NCBI GenBank assembly: GCA_951640165.1
Contig: OX621250.1
Span: forward strand, 18,749,501-18,813,500
Reading direction: 5' to 3'
Source: Pseudoips prasinana
Taxonomy: Eukaryota > Arthropoda > Insecta > Lepidoptera > Nolidae
Length of the DNA: 64,000 bases
The notes below the pieces were generated by a model. The model saw nothing but the letters and a program-made list of their open reading frames with translations, searched no databases and was not told the origin of the DNA. The position numbers and the translations under genes were made by a program. How positions within the stretch are numbered: the first letter of the stretch is position 1; every line of letters begins with the position of its first letter. Of the stretch, positions 1 through 12,827 are shown piece by piece.

Positions 1-2140
1 ATACCCGTGCTAATTATATTCCGAAACCGTTCTTCAGTAGAATTTGTGTTATCTTGGCTAGCATACATTTCCATTGTCAGTGAAGGCATGTCTGGTGGAA
101 AGCGAAGAGAGGTTCACACACGTTCAAGATTTTAAAGCTATATAAAGATTGCTAAGACTGTCTCGCTCTCTACGCATACGCATGAAAAAGAAAACAATAT
201 ATAAATCGACAAAATAATGATTTCGTATTCTCCTGTTTCTTTCTCCTAAAGGCGACAAATTTGGTTTTTGGTTGTAGTTGCTAGTTTCTTTGATAGACGT
301 CGTTAATTTTGGTTTAAGGAGTTTTAGCTTCACTATTCATTTTAGTGGACACTTAGGTACTGGGGTCACGAAATATATTGGGTATTGTAAAATTGTTATA
401 TATTAGAAAGATGTCCTCAAAGTTCTACTAAAAAGTTTGGTAGCAAAAAAGTTTTAAATAGAATAATTGTTATCTTTTTGTTTATATTGTATTGAAGCGA
501 TTCTGACAATTAAAGTCCTGTCTTATCTGTTGAGAAAATGCGCTATATTTTACTATTTATTAAATTTACATATATTTCTTGCGAGGGCTAAGTAATAAGT
601 TTCAAGGGATTGTATTCTCATCGGTCCTTCCGCAGAAACATTTGATTGATTTGAAACCAATAAATTTGCCAATATTAATTAAGTACTCAACTCTAGACCA
701 AACTCAAAATGGGTATTTAGGTACTAGTTTAAATGCTTTTGTTTTGTAAACAAAATAAAACACAAGTAAAACTCTTAAATCGTTGGTAAAATACTATACA
801 GAATTAAATTACAATTCGAATTAAAAGTATACTTCATAACTGTCAAAACATATTAATTGTTCGTCTCACAGCGATTCCAAGTTAAATGTCAGCTTTACAG
901 AAAATTAATAAAATATGTGAATGTTAATTTTGGTCATTAGACAAGAGAAGTTGTGAGAATGCCGACGAATAAAAAATATGGTAAGAAGTGTGTGATGCCG
1001 CCGCCGGCGCACGCCGCAACCGCTGTGTTTGAGGAAACAAGTCAAATGTGTTAAATATGGAACATTGGAGCGGAGAGAACTTTGTCGTCAGTCATACTGG
1101 AAGAGACAATGAAAAGTAAATATGTTTTACCGAACAAGGCTTAAGTATTTTTTTAATGGAAATGGATAATTAAGCAACTTTGGGCATAGTACAAAAGCAA
1201 CTTTAGATTAGTAGTACATTAAACCTTCGGAATTTATTGAAATGTATAAAAATGCCAATGTATAAATATTTGTAAATCATTGGCTTCAAAAATAACGATC
1301 TTTAAGGTAATGTCATTATACTATACAGTAGTAAGTGTATTCCTTGCAGGACTAAAAAGAAATAATTAGTTTGTATTTCTAATATTTTGTGGTCAATGCG
1401 GTAGAGCATAAAACTAAACACGACTCTGAAATTAACAGCTTCAAAATTATGCATCACATCCTATAAGGACATAACCAGTTTATAACAACAGAAATGACGT
1501 GACTACATCGTAAAACACATTTTTTGTATTATAAATGGTTTAAAAAATCGCAAATTGGTCGTGGTAAGTTTTTATTGACATTATCCAATTATTCAATTAC
1601 CTAGAGGCGTCGATGTGTACGAACAGGTAAGCTTGAAATTAACATTTATGTCGCTTCTATAGTTTTGTTTCTATGTGCGGCCCATTAGCTTATTCAATTC
1701 ACCCTGAGTGAATTAGGTTTTCCTTCCTATAGTGGTTCGTATTCCACATGTCTACAAGGGCGGTCTAATGCCGTAGTCGCATGAGACACTATTACTGTTT
1801 TTCGTAACGGTCCATTATAATATCTCATCGTGACGTAGAAAAATTTAACGTGTCATTTGGACATATTTTTACGAGTGTTTGTTTTTCACGTGGGGCGGGC
1901 TGATTTCACACGGTTGTGTGAGCCGCGCCTTTTTCACTACTTCAGTTGTAGATTCTTATCTTTTATACATTTAAGGTCGGTTGTTAGTTACTTTTGTACC
2001 TAAGCGTTGAGAACGTTAAGTTCGTTATTTATGGCTATAGAGGTTTATTAGTAATAAAATCGTTTTACATAATCATTGTGTGTTTATTATTTAACGGTTG
2101 TATATGTTTAACGTATTATATCTATCCTGTGCTTATGCGG
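1..2140. other. AT-rich flank, no gene seen
   Basis: No domain-bearing frame. A small CpG-rich patch (about 994-1022, GCCGCCGCCGGCGCACGCCGC) and a GC-richer patch near 1890-1930 are the only compositional features. The 95-residue frame at 1994-2281 starts at a non-ATG codon and runs into repeat sequence, so it is not called a gene. Confidence 0.6.
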
Positions 2141-2144
2141 GATA

Positions 2145-2281
2145 TGCTGCAGCTGATGGTAATGATTATCACCACCTATTCTCATCCCGTGGGGGACATA
2201 GAAGTCTTAAAGAAGGAAGGAATACCTACTACACAACGGACAGTGGCGAACCTTGGTGAACAATTACCACTTACCATTTAG
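2145..2281 (+). repeat. Dispersed lepidopteran repeat, head fragment
   Basis: The stretch 'ATTATCACCACCTATTCTCA' then 'TCCCGTGGGGG' and 'GAAGGAAGGAATACCTACTA' resembles the common lepidopteran element that begins 'CCCATCTCATCCCGTGGG...'. A related copy is at 9205-9425. Fragmentary. Confidence 0.4.
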
Positions 2282-2654
2282 TCAGGTCATATTCTTGCAT
2301 TGCTAGAATGTTGTTGATAATAATTATGTTTATATAGTAACGATAGTTTAATATAAATACGATTATTATTTGTCAACATTCATTAATTTACCCTATTTTT
2401 CTACTAGATAGTAGTTTAACTACTGGAATAAAATTCAATTAAAGTTTCTAGAAAGGAAAGCCCTCGTCTTGGTCTTAATTAAATCTGCAAGTTGAAACCC
2501 GCTTTCAAATCAGGCTCATAGTTTGGAAACTATGATGCTGCAGAAACACAAGACTCCTCTCTTATATCGGGTTTTAAATATGAAGGCAGCCCTGTAATTA
2601 GTTAAACAATGCTGAAGTTAATTTCTTATACGTCACTAAACAAATTTAAAAGTC

Positions 2655-3010
2655 AATAAGACTGCTCGTGCGGCGCAGCGGCTAAGACAGTCTCTTCGCC
2701 GCTTCGTGTCGCGGGTTCGAGTCCCGCTAAATAAAACCGAATAATGAGTTTTAGTTTTTATTATCATTACCTATGCTCTGTTCTACTAGCTTCGGCTAGT
2801 AAGCTGCGCCCCTCGATTTTACCCCCGTTGAATTTTATAAATAATAGCCCACGCATAGGGTTTAATTTATAAAGCTTTATATTCGAATATATAAGCTATA
2901 TGACTACAAAGTTTCATCAAAATCCGTTCGATAGATTTTGCGCGAAAAAGTAACAAACATCCATACATGCTCACAAAGTTTTGCATTTAGAATAGAAGTA
3001 GAATTAGAAT
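2655..3010. repeat. tRNA-headed SINE joined to a Helitron-like repeat fragment
   Basis: At 2662-2730 there is a tRNA-like head: A-box-like GGCGCAGCGGCTAAG and B-box GGGTTCGAGTCC, but no pairing acceptor stem, so it is not a tRNA gene. From about 2797 to 2990 comes degenerate sequence of the 'GCCCCGCGGTTTTACCCGCG ... AACATCCATACATGCTCACAAA' family, in minus orientation. The two abut; whether this is one element or a nested pair is unclear. Confidence 0.5.
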
Positions 3011-3059
3011 TTAACGTGTCGCTTATTTTTCGCGGCAAAACCAAATTGACCTAACTAAA

Positions 3060-4087
3060 GATGTCCTGTCCTTTTCAAAAGTTATATGTTACAAAGATAG
3101 GGATGGATGGGAGGATGTATTTAGCAACGCACAACTTGGCTTTGACAAAGTCTGTCGATGGTTGTCTCATAATGTGCTGACCCTAAATATAGACAAGACA
3201 AAGTGTATCACCTTTGCATCCAAAATAAATCTCCTTCCTCCCACAACTCTCAACATAACTGCTCACTCCTGTGCCGATACTATGATCTCACATTGTCAAT
3301 GTCCACCTCTCCAAAGAACGAACACTATCAAATATCTTGGAGTGCATATAGATCACGCGCTCACTTTTAAGCCACACATTAATGTGCTACTCTCCAGGCT
3401 GCGTAAGCTGATCTATATATTCAAAACGTTAAGACATGAGGCCGATCTACGTATTATCAAAATGGTCTATTACGCGCTTTGTCATTCTATAGTGACCTAT
3501 TGCATTGGCATATGGGGTGGCGCAGGTAAAGTCCACCTACTTGAAGTTGAAAGGGCGCAAAGAGCTGTGCTGAAAGTTGCAGCGGGCTTACCCTTCCGCT
3601 ACCCAACTTACGAACTCTATAAGACTTGGGACATTCTAACAGTAAGGCAGTCCTTTATATTAGCCATTATAATGAAACAACATACCCAACTGGTATACGA
3701 CCCAAATCTGAATAAAGACAAGCGTAAAAAGGGCAATGTCTGTCCCACTAGCTTTCTCCGAACAAGTCTTTCTCACAAATTCTACTGCTTTCTGGGTCCA
3801 TATCTCTACAATCAAGTTAACACATACTTGTCAATATTCCCACTTCGTAAATCAGCTTGCAAACTGACAATATCCAATTGGTTAAAGACTCTTGACTATC
3901 ATAGAACGGAAAAACTATTTACTTTAAACATTAACTTCAGCGAATTCTTTACGCAATCACTTTCACGCTTCCAGTCTCACTCAAGCACACATACTGTTCA
4001 CACATCCACATAAACACACACAACCACACACGCACGCACATTCACACACACACGCACGCACACACGCACACACACACACGCATACAC

Positions 4088-4137
<50 letters not shown>

Positions 4138-4396
4138 TACAATAGGCTACTTTAGTAATTACTTACCTATGTTTTTGTATATCTCTTCGTTATATCTTGT
4201 AAATCACCTAGTCTAATATAAGATCTAAGTGTATAAGTAGATCAGGGGGCCTGGTGACCTGTAACACAGGTATTCCTAGAATACCTATCTCGGGCACCAG
4301 TCTCTCACAAATGAAGTATTCCGTATTAGATTATTATAATGTAAGCGTACTGTTTGTGAAGAGAAAATAAATACATATTATTATTATTATTATATG
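3060..4396 (+). mobile_element. 5'-truncated CR1/jockey-type LINE, 3' end
   Basis: The open frame (about 3063-4013, truncated at its 5' side) encodes the reverse transcriptase C-terminal part. Read from the upstream codons it goes VFSNAQLGFDKVCRWLSHN, then LTLNIDKTKCITF, TIKYLGVHIDHALTFKPHI and a long thumb/connection region. The conventional start at 3162 is an internal TTG. The 3' UTR holds a 120-bp CA/CACG-rich tract (about 4015-4135), a stem-like CTGGTGACCTGTAACACAGG region (about 4250), and a (TTA)n tail at 4378-4394. The frame is unbroken, so insertion may be fairly young. Confidence 0.75.
4015..4136 (+). repeat. (CA)n-rich microsatellite
   Basis: CACACG/CACA alternation that turns to pure (CA)n, inside the 3' UTR of the LINE fragment. 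Confidence 0.9.
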
Positions 4397-4449
4397 AAAT
4401 TACATTAAAATTTGTATAACTGGGTAGAATGTTGCATAGAATCGGCTCA

Positions 4450-5096
4450 ACATTTTTTTTATTCTTTTGACGTTTTCATGTAGTCTAGAAGGCTTTTAGT
4501 GCCTCAGCGGAAAATAGAGGCGAGTGGAGACAGCGATTTTATTTGTTTGGAGTGGATTATAAACCTAGTCACAAAAGACATAATGGGCCGAATGCACGTG
4601 TCGTCTAAATTTACACCTTGTTCGCAAGGTACATTGCATTCAGGAAACAAGGCAGTCGAATAAGAGCAAATTTGGCGACATTACGCACGATACGAAGATC
4701 CTCCCTGAAGCTTAACTTGCTTAACTTTTGGTCAAGTGTCTTACCCAATTTTTTGGCTTTCTTCTCCCAAGGAATAAGCTCGCCAAACATCTGGTCCAGT
4801 TTGATTGATGGAGGTGTGCTTGCGAAAGGAGCCCGTCATAACTTTTGGTGGACTTCAGCTTGACTCACCTCTTTTAGAACCATTAGCGTAAAGCGTTGGC
4901 AGAGGTCTAAAAATGGTCGTCGATGGCAGTCAAACAGGTCACCTGCACCAGCTTGAATTGGCTATTATAATGCAGTGTCGGCTGTGAAGAGAGCCAAAGG
5001 GTCTCATAGAGATGGAGATGTCGCATGTGTATATCGGAAGCAGGAGCGAGAAATGCACTGAACCTTGGGGAACTTCCCGAATCGGGCTGGGAATCA
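4450..5096 (-). pseudogene. Decayed jockey-type LINE reverse transcriptase fragment
   Basis: On the minus strand near 5085-5040 the frame reads EVPQGSV.FSLLLPIYT.DI, the degraded 'GVPQGSVLSPLL...YT.DIP' motif of jockey-clade RT. Further along (4790-4620) it reads IPWEKKAKKLGKTLDQKLS, then FREDLRIVRNVAKFALIRL, corresponding to the thumb region. The YADD segment between is missing or unreadable and frames shift, so it is a dead copy. The plus-strand 81-residue frame here is its shadow. Confidence 0.65.
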
Positions 5097-5811
5097 GGGC
5101 CACTGTTGTGTGTAGTATATAAATATCATAGAAATATCAAAGCTTTTTCTGTACTTAAAATTTTTAAATTAAAATTATATCACTTAACTAGCATTTGAAA
5201 GGGGATTTGTAATTTTGGAGCTTATAAACTTAACATGTTTATAACATTATTAACATCGTTGTCGATTAAAAAAAATAAGTCAGCTGTGAAGCAATAGACT
5301 AAGATACGATTAGGTACTCCTTGATTATATTGTGTAACTCCAGGGCCACTGTTGTGTGTAGTATATAAATATCAAAGCTTTTTCTGTACTTAAAATTTTT
5401 AAATTAAAATTATATCACTTAACTAGCATTTGAAAGGGGATTTGTAATTTTGGAGCTTATAAACTTAACATGTTTATAACATTATTAACATCGTTGTCGA
5501 TTAAAAAAAATAAGTCAGCTGTGAAGCAATAGACTAAGATACGATTAGGTACTCCTTGATTATATTGTGTAACTCCAGGGCCACTGTAGTGTGTAGTATA
5601 TAAATATCAAAGCTTTTTCTGTACTTAAAATTTTTAAATTAAAATACTATCACTTAACCAGCATTTGAAAGGGGATTTGTAATTTTGGAGCTTATAAACT
5701 TAACATGTTTATAACATTATTAACATCTTGTTGATTAAAAAAAATAAGTCAGCTGTGTAGCAATAGACTAAAATACGATTAGGTACTCCTTGATTATATT
5801 GTGTAACTCCA
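5097..5811. repeat. Three-copy ~235-bp tandem repeat
   Basis: Units 5097-5342 (246 bp, with an 11-bp internal duplication TAGAAATATCA), 5343-5577 (235 bp) and 5578-5811 (234 bp). Each starts GGGCCACTGTTGTGTGTAGT (one T to A change in unit 3) and ends ATATTGTGTAACTCCA. Copies are nearly identical; unit 3 has a handful of substitutions. No ORF. Confidence 0.95.
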
Positions 5812-6299
5812 TAATAGTCTACGAGCACAACGATGTAATTTCCACAAAATATATGGAAAAATATGCGCAATACTAAACGTTAAATAAATTTAAATTAGAC
5901 CACAATGTAATCATAATTACGTTACTATGTATTAAACTATGTAGGTCTATGAATTATATCCCCGGAACAGCAGAGAGCATATCGAATGGGACTAATTACC
6001 AACCGGGCCCGAACCTGTGACATGTGGCCCATATTACGACACACGACATTTCATTCCGACTTAGAAGCGTTACATTAATTTTCTAGTAGTGTTTTTTCTA
6101 ATGAAATTAAGCGGTTTTGAAGGGGTGAATCATAGGAATAGTTAAGTTTAACTTTATTGAGGAAGTGTATGCTATTAGATATCAAAAATATTTTGAACAT
6201 TTGGGAACTTTGCCCTGTTAGGGAACTTTGTACTATTTGCGATCTTTTCACTATAAAGAAACTTTGCATTATTAATCTAATACAAATATTTAAGCAAAA

Positions 6300-6508
6300 A
6301 TAATATATTGGGACATTATTCACTACTATGGAAACCAGATAACTGACATTCTACTTTTAGTTGGTTAATACATCCTTACATAGATAATTACACCCGGACT
6401 CAGGACAAACAGACATGTTCATGCACGCAAATATCTGGGTGGGAATCGAACCCACGACCAGTACCATGAAAGGCAAGTATCTGCCAACCACTCCAACCGG
6501 CCCTAACC
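6300..6508 (-). mobile_element. tRNA-derived SINE (family A), minus orientation
   Basis: Reverse complement of a SINE with B-box GGTTCGATTCCCACC (seen here as GGGTGGGAATCGAACCCACGA), middle part 'GAACATGTCTGTTTGTCC' and tail reading ...GGTTTCCATAGTAGTGAATAATGTCCCAATAT. Similar copies are listed at 7528, 23305, 27238, 39985, 41299, 41820, 42206, 46877, 47206 and 50333. Head ends near GGGCCGGTTGGAGTGG. Confidence 0.75.
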
Positions 6509-7094
6509 TTTTTCGTTGCGAAACGTATGAGTGTGCAATACTATTTTAAGAAGCAATTAGCAGATCGTCATACGCTATCAGCACATCCGTCTTGTAATTT
6601 ATAGCTTGGCTTGGACCACCGCACCGACCGCCCCCTCATTAGTGGCGACAAACGTGACTAAGTTAGCAAAAGAACAGCCGTGTTTTCATTCCATCTTCAG
6701 GTCACTAGTTTCCGGCTAATGAGGGAAGCGTTTTGAATATTATATTTACAATTTTATGACCAGTGGTTACTCTTCCGCACGAGTTGGTCAAGCCGCCGAG
6801 AAGGCCTCTGACAAGGCTTAAAGTATGTTGTTTGATGATTAAATCTGCGACCGAGAGCTCACCGGCCATCCTAGGTGCGGACACAGGCTGGAGTAAAACG
6901 TTTTAATAAGACAATTATGCAATAAAGGAGTTCGTTTAGAACTTATTTATTGCATACGCAGCCATCCACCTTGAGTGCACAAGTGTCTTGTGTTTCTTAG
7001 GAATTTAGACATTTTTTTTACGTCTACGGCTCAAATAAAAAGTGAGTCCATAAAATATAAACACTGGTTGAACACCAAATCAATTTAATCGCCA

Positions 7095-7197
7095 GTTCTC
7101 AAGAAACGTCAGGTGTGCAAAGATCGTGACAAATAGAAATCCGTGGTCTCTGCCTACACTTCTGGGAAACAGGCGTGAGTCTATGTATGTATATAAT
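7095..7197 (+). pseudogene. RTE-like LINE 3' coding fragment
   Basis: Plus-strand codons read VCKDRDK-stop-KSVVSAYTSGKQA-stop, the C-terminus of the lepidopteran RTE-like ORF also seen at 59362 and 42700 (opposite strand). One in-frame stop; only ~35 codons remain. Confidence 0.6.
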
Positions 7198-7527
7198 CAG
7201 CAGTGGTTGCCGGAGTGCAATAGCTGTTGAAACTACCAAGTAGGCCTTTGTCGTATCGATGAAATGTCCCCTCGAATCTTCAATCAGACGAGTACCCGCG
7301 TCTTTGCGTACAAACTAACGCGACAATTGTACTAAACGTCACTAACAATCCGATTCACTCATGCATACCCACCTCAGTAACAACTCTGTTTTAAATCCCA
7401 AAGTCTTATCTGCTACATGGCTTCAGCCTCCGGTCGACTCTGTTGTACCGTTTAACAGTAAAAGCCTTCAGTTCAGGTTGAAAAAGTAGACCTCTGGCTA
7501 GGCTTAACGACTGTTGTCTAAAAATAA

Positions 7528-7772
7528 TATTCTGGGACATTATTTATACACGGCCATCACAACTAAGCAGATCTTGTACCATGGAAATCAGATAACTGAT
7601 ATACTACATATACTACTTTTCTTTTGTAAATACATACTTATATAGATAATTCCACACAGACTCAGTACAAACAGACATGTTCATGCACACAAATATCTGT
7701 CCTGGGTGGGAATCGAACCCACGACCTGTGGCATGAAAGGCATTTAGCAACCACGTCAAACCGCCCGTCAAA
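7528..7772 (-). mobile_element. tRNA-derived SINE (family A), minus, near full length
   Basis: From TATTCTGGGACATTATTTAT through ...GTCCTGGGTGGGAATCGAACC to the head near CCGCCCGTC. B-box intact on the minus strand. Confidence 0.75.
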
Positions 7773-8037
7773 TGCCTTTTATCGGGATCGACAGCTTAAC
7801 GTGCCATCTGAAGCCACTCTCAGAAATAAAACTACTGCATCACTACTGGATCGATTATAGCAACTGCCTAGGAGCTTCCGATCATAGAGCGCCTTTATTT
7901 AGAATAAAGTGGATGATTCACAGTGCTGAAACTTTCTTTGTGTAGGTATATCGATGAGCTCTAGTGGTAAAGGTTGATATATCTCGAAGGATTTTTCTCG
8001 GCTTGTTTTGCATAAAAATTACGATTTCATATTTATA

Positions 8038-8430
8038 TATTTTTTTTTTTTTTTTTTATATGTACAAGGTGGTAATACATTTTATGTCACTTAGAATAAG
8101 TAACTAGCTTTGTGAGAGCTGGTGCCTATTGTAGGTTTAGAAGAAAACCTGTATTACAGGTCACCAGTGCCCACTCCCCAGTTTATACCTAGTGAAATTA
8201 AACTATATTTTAAGCTAAACGGTACATGACGTGAGACGGTATTTAAACAGATGAATAATTAAAACTAATAGAAAAAGAATATATTATAAAGAATAAAAAA
8301 AGAATCTAAATAAAAAGTAGGTAGAGAGTTTGTAGATGTGTTAGTGGGTGTCTGTTTGTGTGAGTGTGTGTGAGTGATAAGTACTTGTTGTGTAGGAAAT
8401 AAGTGTATCTAGTAATATTAATAAGTTGGT
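8038..8430 (-). mobile_element. CR1/jockey-type LINE 3' end, minus orientation
   Basis: In reverse complement this reads GGGCACTGGTGACCTGTAAT, ACAGG..., GGCACCAGCTCTCACAAA, then a poly(A) tract (the T run at 8040-8058). It matches the 3' UTR pattern of the LINE at 4250-4320, including an upstream CA-rich stretch (TGTGTGAGTGTG at 8355). No coding part is left. Confidence 0.55.
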
Positions 8431-8634
8431 CTTAGGTGTTAATTGCATATCCTCAATTCCAGATATTCTCAGATCGATTACTCTCACCCACAAAGTATAA
8501 CGTTCTTGAGCTCAAAGACTACAGAATTTTATTTATTAGGAATAGCGTTTAAGCGTCTCAGTATCGTTATTTGGCAAACACATGCTGAACACAGAAATAT
8601 ATTTTTAAATTATTATTATAATTTATAAATTTGC

Positions 8635-8765
8635 TGCTCGATGGTCCGCCGAAGATCTCCACAATTGCCAGTCCTCAACTACCAGCATCCAGTGGCTTCC
8701 AACGACCCTCACAAGATCATCGTTCATGATGATGTTCATGTGATCCAGTTTGTGGTGACCACCCG
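8635..8765 (-). mobile_element. RTE-like LINE 3' tail, minus
   Basis: 'CGAAGATCTCCACAATTGCCAG' ... 'CAGTGGCTTCCAACGACCC' is the reverse complement of the coding end WMRAAQD..LWRS of the RTE-type ORF (compare 41050-41290). Confidence 0.5.
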
Positions 8766-9204
8766 AGAACCTTTATTGTTCTCTTATTACCGCATCATAT
8801 TATTAATTTAATGAGAAGATGAAAGAAAAAAGATGCATTTTTAAAAATTTTATCTTTTATGTGTATGGTGGAGTAACAATATTTTTCTTGCTTATAAGAA
8901 GTTCCTTTACTATAATTTCTATCTCAAGATTCGTAATTATTGCAATATAAGTAAATGCTAGTGATACAATAAAATCAAAAGCATTTGTATCTTAGAAAAG
9001 AAAGGCAGTTATATTAGCTTAATATTGTACAGTCAATGGGAAAAGTAGATGAACAATATCGGAGGAGAGGTTTTGGTTTATGAATAATAATGGATATTGG
9101 GCGGCAATATCATTAGCTAATATTTTTACCACTCAACAATCACGCACTTTTAAATACTTAACCGTCACCCTATTTTGGTCTGCTGTGTGGTGACATAGAA
9201 TATC

Positions 9205-9428
9205 GTCACCCCATCTCATCTCATCCCGTCGGGGTAGAAATCGTCCGAGGGAATACCTACCAAAGAACGAGCAGTGTTATTCTGTGAACTATGACCATCA
9301 AACTGCGATCGCCAACCCGTCTGCAAAGCGTGGCGACTATAGCATATAAGTATATCCCCGCATTCTATTGGACAGGCTTTTGTCCAGCAGTGAATGTACT
9401 TTGGCTGACATGACATATATATTTTATG
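9205..9428 (+). mobile_element. Dispersed lepidopteran retroelement tail
   Basis: Runs 'CATCTCATCCCGTCGGGG', 'AACTGCGATCGCCAACCCGT', 'CAAAGCGTGGCGACTATAGC' and 'AGGCTTTTGTCCAGCAGTGA'. This is the familiar lepidopteran repeat that ends in CCAGCAGTGGA...GGCTGATGATG. The open frames here are shadows. Confidence 0.6.
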
Positions 9429-10748
9429 TACGGCTGCAAGCTTCAATCGGGGTGGATAGTTAGGTAAGGAAAGTGTGAGTGCTGATGTAGTAGGTATTAA
9501 AAGTTCCCATAGGCTGTGGTAATAATGTATTCAATATTTAACATACATATAATGTGTAACACCTAGCAACACTTGATGAACAAAATGAATTGACGTATTT
9601 TACTGTTGGAACGTCGGAATTTAAATCATCACCCAATCATATTGCCCGGTCAGAATCTCTAAATATAGTTATGAACAATTAAAATTCAACACATTTTTCA
9701 TGGTAAAATATACAAATACGTCAAAATTTAACGATCTGTAGGTAAGATTTAGATTCAAGATTAGAATGATAATTTTGGTTAGGTACTACTTTAACGTAGG
9801 CACAACCAAAATTTTACATACAAAATATAATTATCTGTGCTTTGAATGTTGTAATAGGGTGTATGTAAGTCGTTATTAAGACGTATGTACGGAGTAAAAA
9901 TTCATAGACTTGAAATTTTTATTTGAATTGTTTTGCTATTCTAAATTTTAGAATGACTCAAAGTTTAACGCAAGTAGGTTCCTGCTGAGCAGACACTTTA
10001 AAATACTAATTTTTTTAGGTAACTGTGAGCATGAGTCACTCGGAATCAAACTACGGCCGTCTCAAAACTATAGCGAACCAAATAATTGATCTGCACGTAC
10101 GCTTTGATAAGCTGTGAGAGATTTGTTACACCAATTAGTAATTAGCGCTTTATGATCTTTGATTTCTTGACCAGAAACTATTGAAGTGATCACTTTTCTT
10201 TGTGGTTCGATATATAGGGTACCACATTAATAGCCGTCCTATTAATATAAACGATTCTGATGCATTAGTTCCAATTGAAACATTAGAAATGAGGATTAAA
10301 ACCACCCAATTAGAGATCCTCTTCTGATAGTAAAATTCATAATATTCCAGTTTTCAGTGATCCGTTCTGAATCTTATGTAAGTTAAGTGGGTGATTTTAT
10401 ATTCTCTTCCTGGTTGGTTAAAATTAGCAAGCGTAAATGGTGAAGTATACCTAATGTATAAAGTTTTCTTAGATAAACCAGTGTTTTATTTTAGTTAACG
10501 TCTACAAACGTGTCTTTTTGATTTTGGATTTTAGACGAGTTTTGTACAGTCGTAACCACAGTTATTCTAATAGATCAAACAAGGCTGCTGACCACGTGCA
10601 ATGCAAATAAAGCGGACGTATAAAAAAATTACAAAAAAGCTTAGTAATTAATGAATTTCTGGATCTTCCAGAAATCATCACCGGACTGCCCAATAGTGAA
10701 GTTTATATGTTGGTAAACGCGTTTACACGTGAAAATTACTATTTTCAC

Positions 10749-10820
10749 AATAAAGACTAGCATAACTTGAAATCATTTATTCTACTGAATAAATGATTTC
10801 AAGTTATGCTAGTCTTTATT
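10749..10820. repeat. Perfect inverted repeat, 33-bp arms, 6-nt loop
   Basis: Arms 10749-10781 and 10788-10820 are exact reverse complements, loop CTACTG. AT-rich; no flanking target duplication seen. Confidence 0.97.
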
Positions 10821-11724
10821 TTTATTAAATAAAGAATAGCATAATAACAACAATTGAATATGACGATAACGCAATATATTACAGTCAATTTTAAAAATAT
10901 TTCTATATCTATGTTATAGGAATATACTGCAGTTAGGTGTTAATATGTCAAAATTTTATTTTAAATATATAAATCCACATACAGCTATACTAAAATGCTT
11001 CTGTTTTAGTACTGTATTTTGAATAAATATCTGGAGCGGCATTATCAAAAAAAGTGATGATTTCGGTTATATATCAATAAATCATTAACGAGGACAAAAG
11101 CTTTGATTTCGATTGTGGATATTACGGAAGAGAGCATTATTTAAAGTCGACATAGTCGAAAGTTTAGACTTTTTTTTAGGATAATGTAGTCATTTTTGGG
11201 GCATGAACATGAACTTTATAGTGTTTATACATGTGTCTAGAATAAAACGAGACAACCCATTTGTAATTATCACAATTTCTTAGGTACAGCAGGCAATTAA
11301 CAAGTTATGCCCTGATGCTCGTAATATATGGTTTAAATATGATAGAAAGAGGTCAATATCCACATATTAACATCGTTCTATCTTGTACAATGCAGCACTT
11401 TATAAAGGACAGCATACTAGTGCAAGAGGACGTTCTTGGGCTCATGATATCTGAGGTAATTATGGAATACATATGGTTTTCAAATCCATACACTCAGTTA
11501 GGGACTATCTACCATCTTATACTCTTTGAATTGATTTAATTAAGCTACTGATATTATTGTGAAAGGGTTAAAACAATTTCCTATAGGAATTGTTGGGATT
11601 GTGGGCCAGAATCTCTCTTTGAGATTTTTGTTCCTTACTTTACGAAAATAAACAGTTATAAGATACAATCTATACAGAATATAAAAAAGAACAGAAACCG
11701 TTATAACCCTAAATCCACCTTTAC

Positions 11725-11725
<1 letters not shown>

Positions 11726-11759
<34 letters not shown>
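11726..11759. repeat. (TA)n microsatellite
   Basis: About 17 TA units. Confidence 0.9.
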
Positions 11760-11760
<1 letters not shown>

Positions 11761-12722
11761 TAATAGGAAATGACATTTATAAAAACTTTGTCAAAAATAA
11801 TCTATCTCATTGATACACTAATTGTAAAGTTGTGGTAGTTGGTAACTATTATTCTGTTCAAATAAACATTTTTTACTTTACTTTACTTTACTAATTGTGC
11901 ATTTAATCTCAAAATCGAGTAAGCAAGGATCTGAAAGTAGTTTTAGTAAAACATTTTTTTTTAACTTAGGTGCTTTGTGCGCATTAATTATGTGTTTGTA
12001 ACGTACCCCGCGACACAGGGATTAAATTTCATAGTGCAGGCGTTGTCTTTTATATATAAAAATAAAACAATTTCCAGAGATTTAAAATGAGATTTTAATT
12101 ACACATTCCTATAAGACTAGCACGCCTATAAGAGTATAAGAGAAGTTTCATAATAACATGACACGTGTATGATCTGATGCGAAGACAGACTCAAGTGTTC
12201 CCTTGTTTGCAATAAAAAATCTAATATAAATAAACATAGCCGCAACGTGTGAGGCCCATCAGCGTATAGTTTCAGCGGCATCTTTGGCGCGCAATGAGCC
12301 CTGAAGCGTAAGCGCACCGATTTCAGCGCATTTCACGCCTTTTTTGTGTAGGTACTGCGCATGCGACGCGTCATTCCTATGAAGATTCTTAATAACGCGT
12401 GAAGTGACAACTGGCGGGCTAATTACAACTTACAACTGTTAGAAGTTTGCAAACTTATGTTCGACAGGTTTGAGGTTTACTACTCGACAATTTACAATGC
12501 TGGAAGTTTCTTACGAAACTAATTGTGGTGAATTTAAGAGCGATTTTCACACTACTATTATTAAAGCACAATAAGGGTGACGAGAAAATATAAGATTTTG
12601 TAGTGCAGGACAAAGATCATTTGTAAAATTTAATACTGCTTGGCATGTTAGATCTCTAATTTTAGGGAAATCCTTACCTGCAATGTGTAATCTATATAAA
12701 TACTGTGTGGAACAGTTCGCTG

Positions 12723-12754
12723 ATGGCATTATGATCAGTCGATCATAATGCCAT
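12723..12754. repeat. Perfect inverted repeat, 14-bp arms, 4-nt loop
   Basis: Arms ATGGCATTATGATC / GATCATAATGCCAT with loop AGTC. It lies only 5 bp before the next hairpin. Confidence 0.95.
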
Positions 12755-12759
12755 AGTGC

Positions 12760-12827
12760 ATATAGTGCCTTGTTAAAATAGTTAGATACATAGACATGTA
12801 TCTAACTATTTTAACAAGGCACTATAT
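12760..12827. repeat. Perfect inverted repeat, 32-bp arms, 4-nt loop
   Basis: Arms 12760-12791 and 12796-12827, loop AGAC. Exact complementarity throughout. Confidence 0.97.

Noticed and set aside
2662..2735. tRNA-like sequence as a true tRNA
   Set aside because: B box is good but the 5' and 3' ends do not pair; it is more likely a SINE head.
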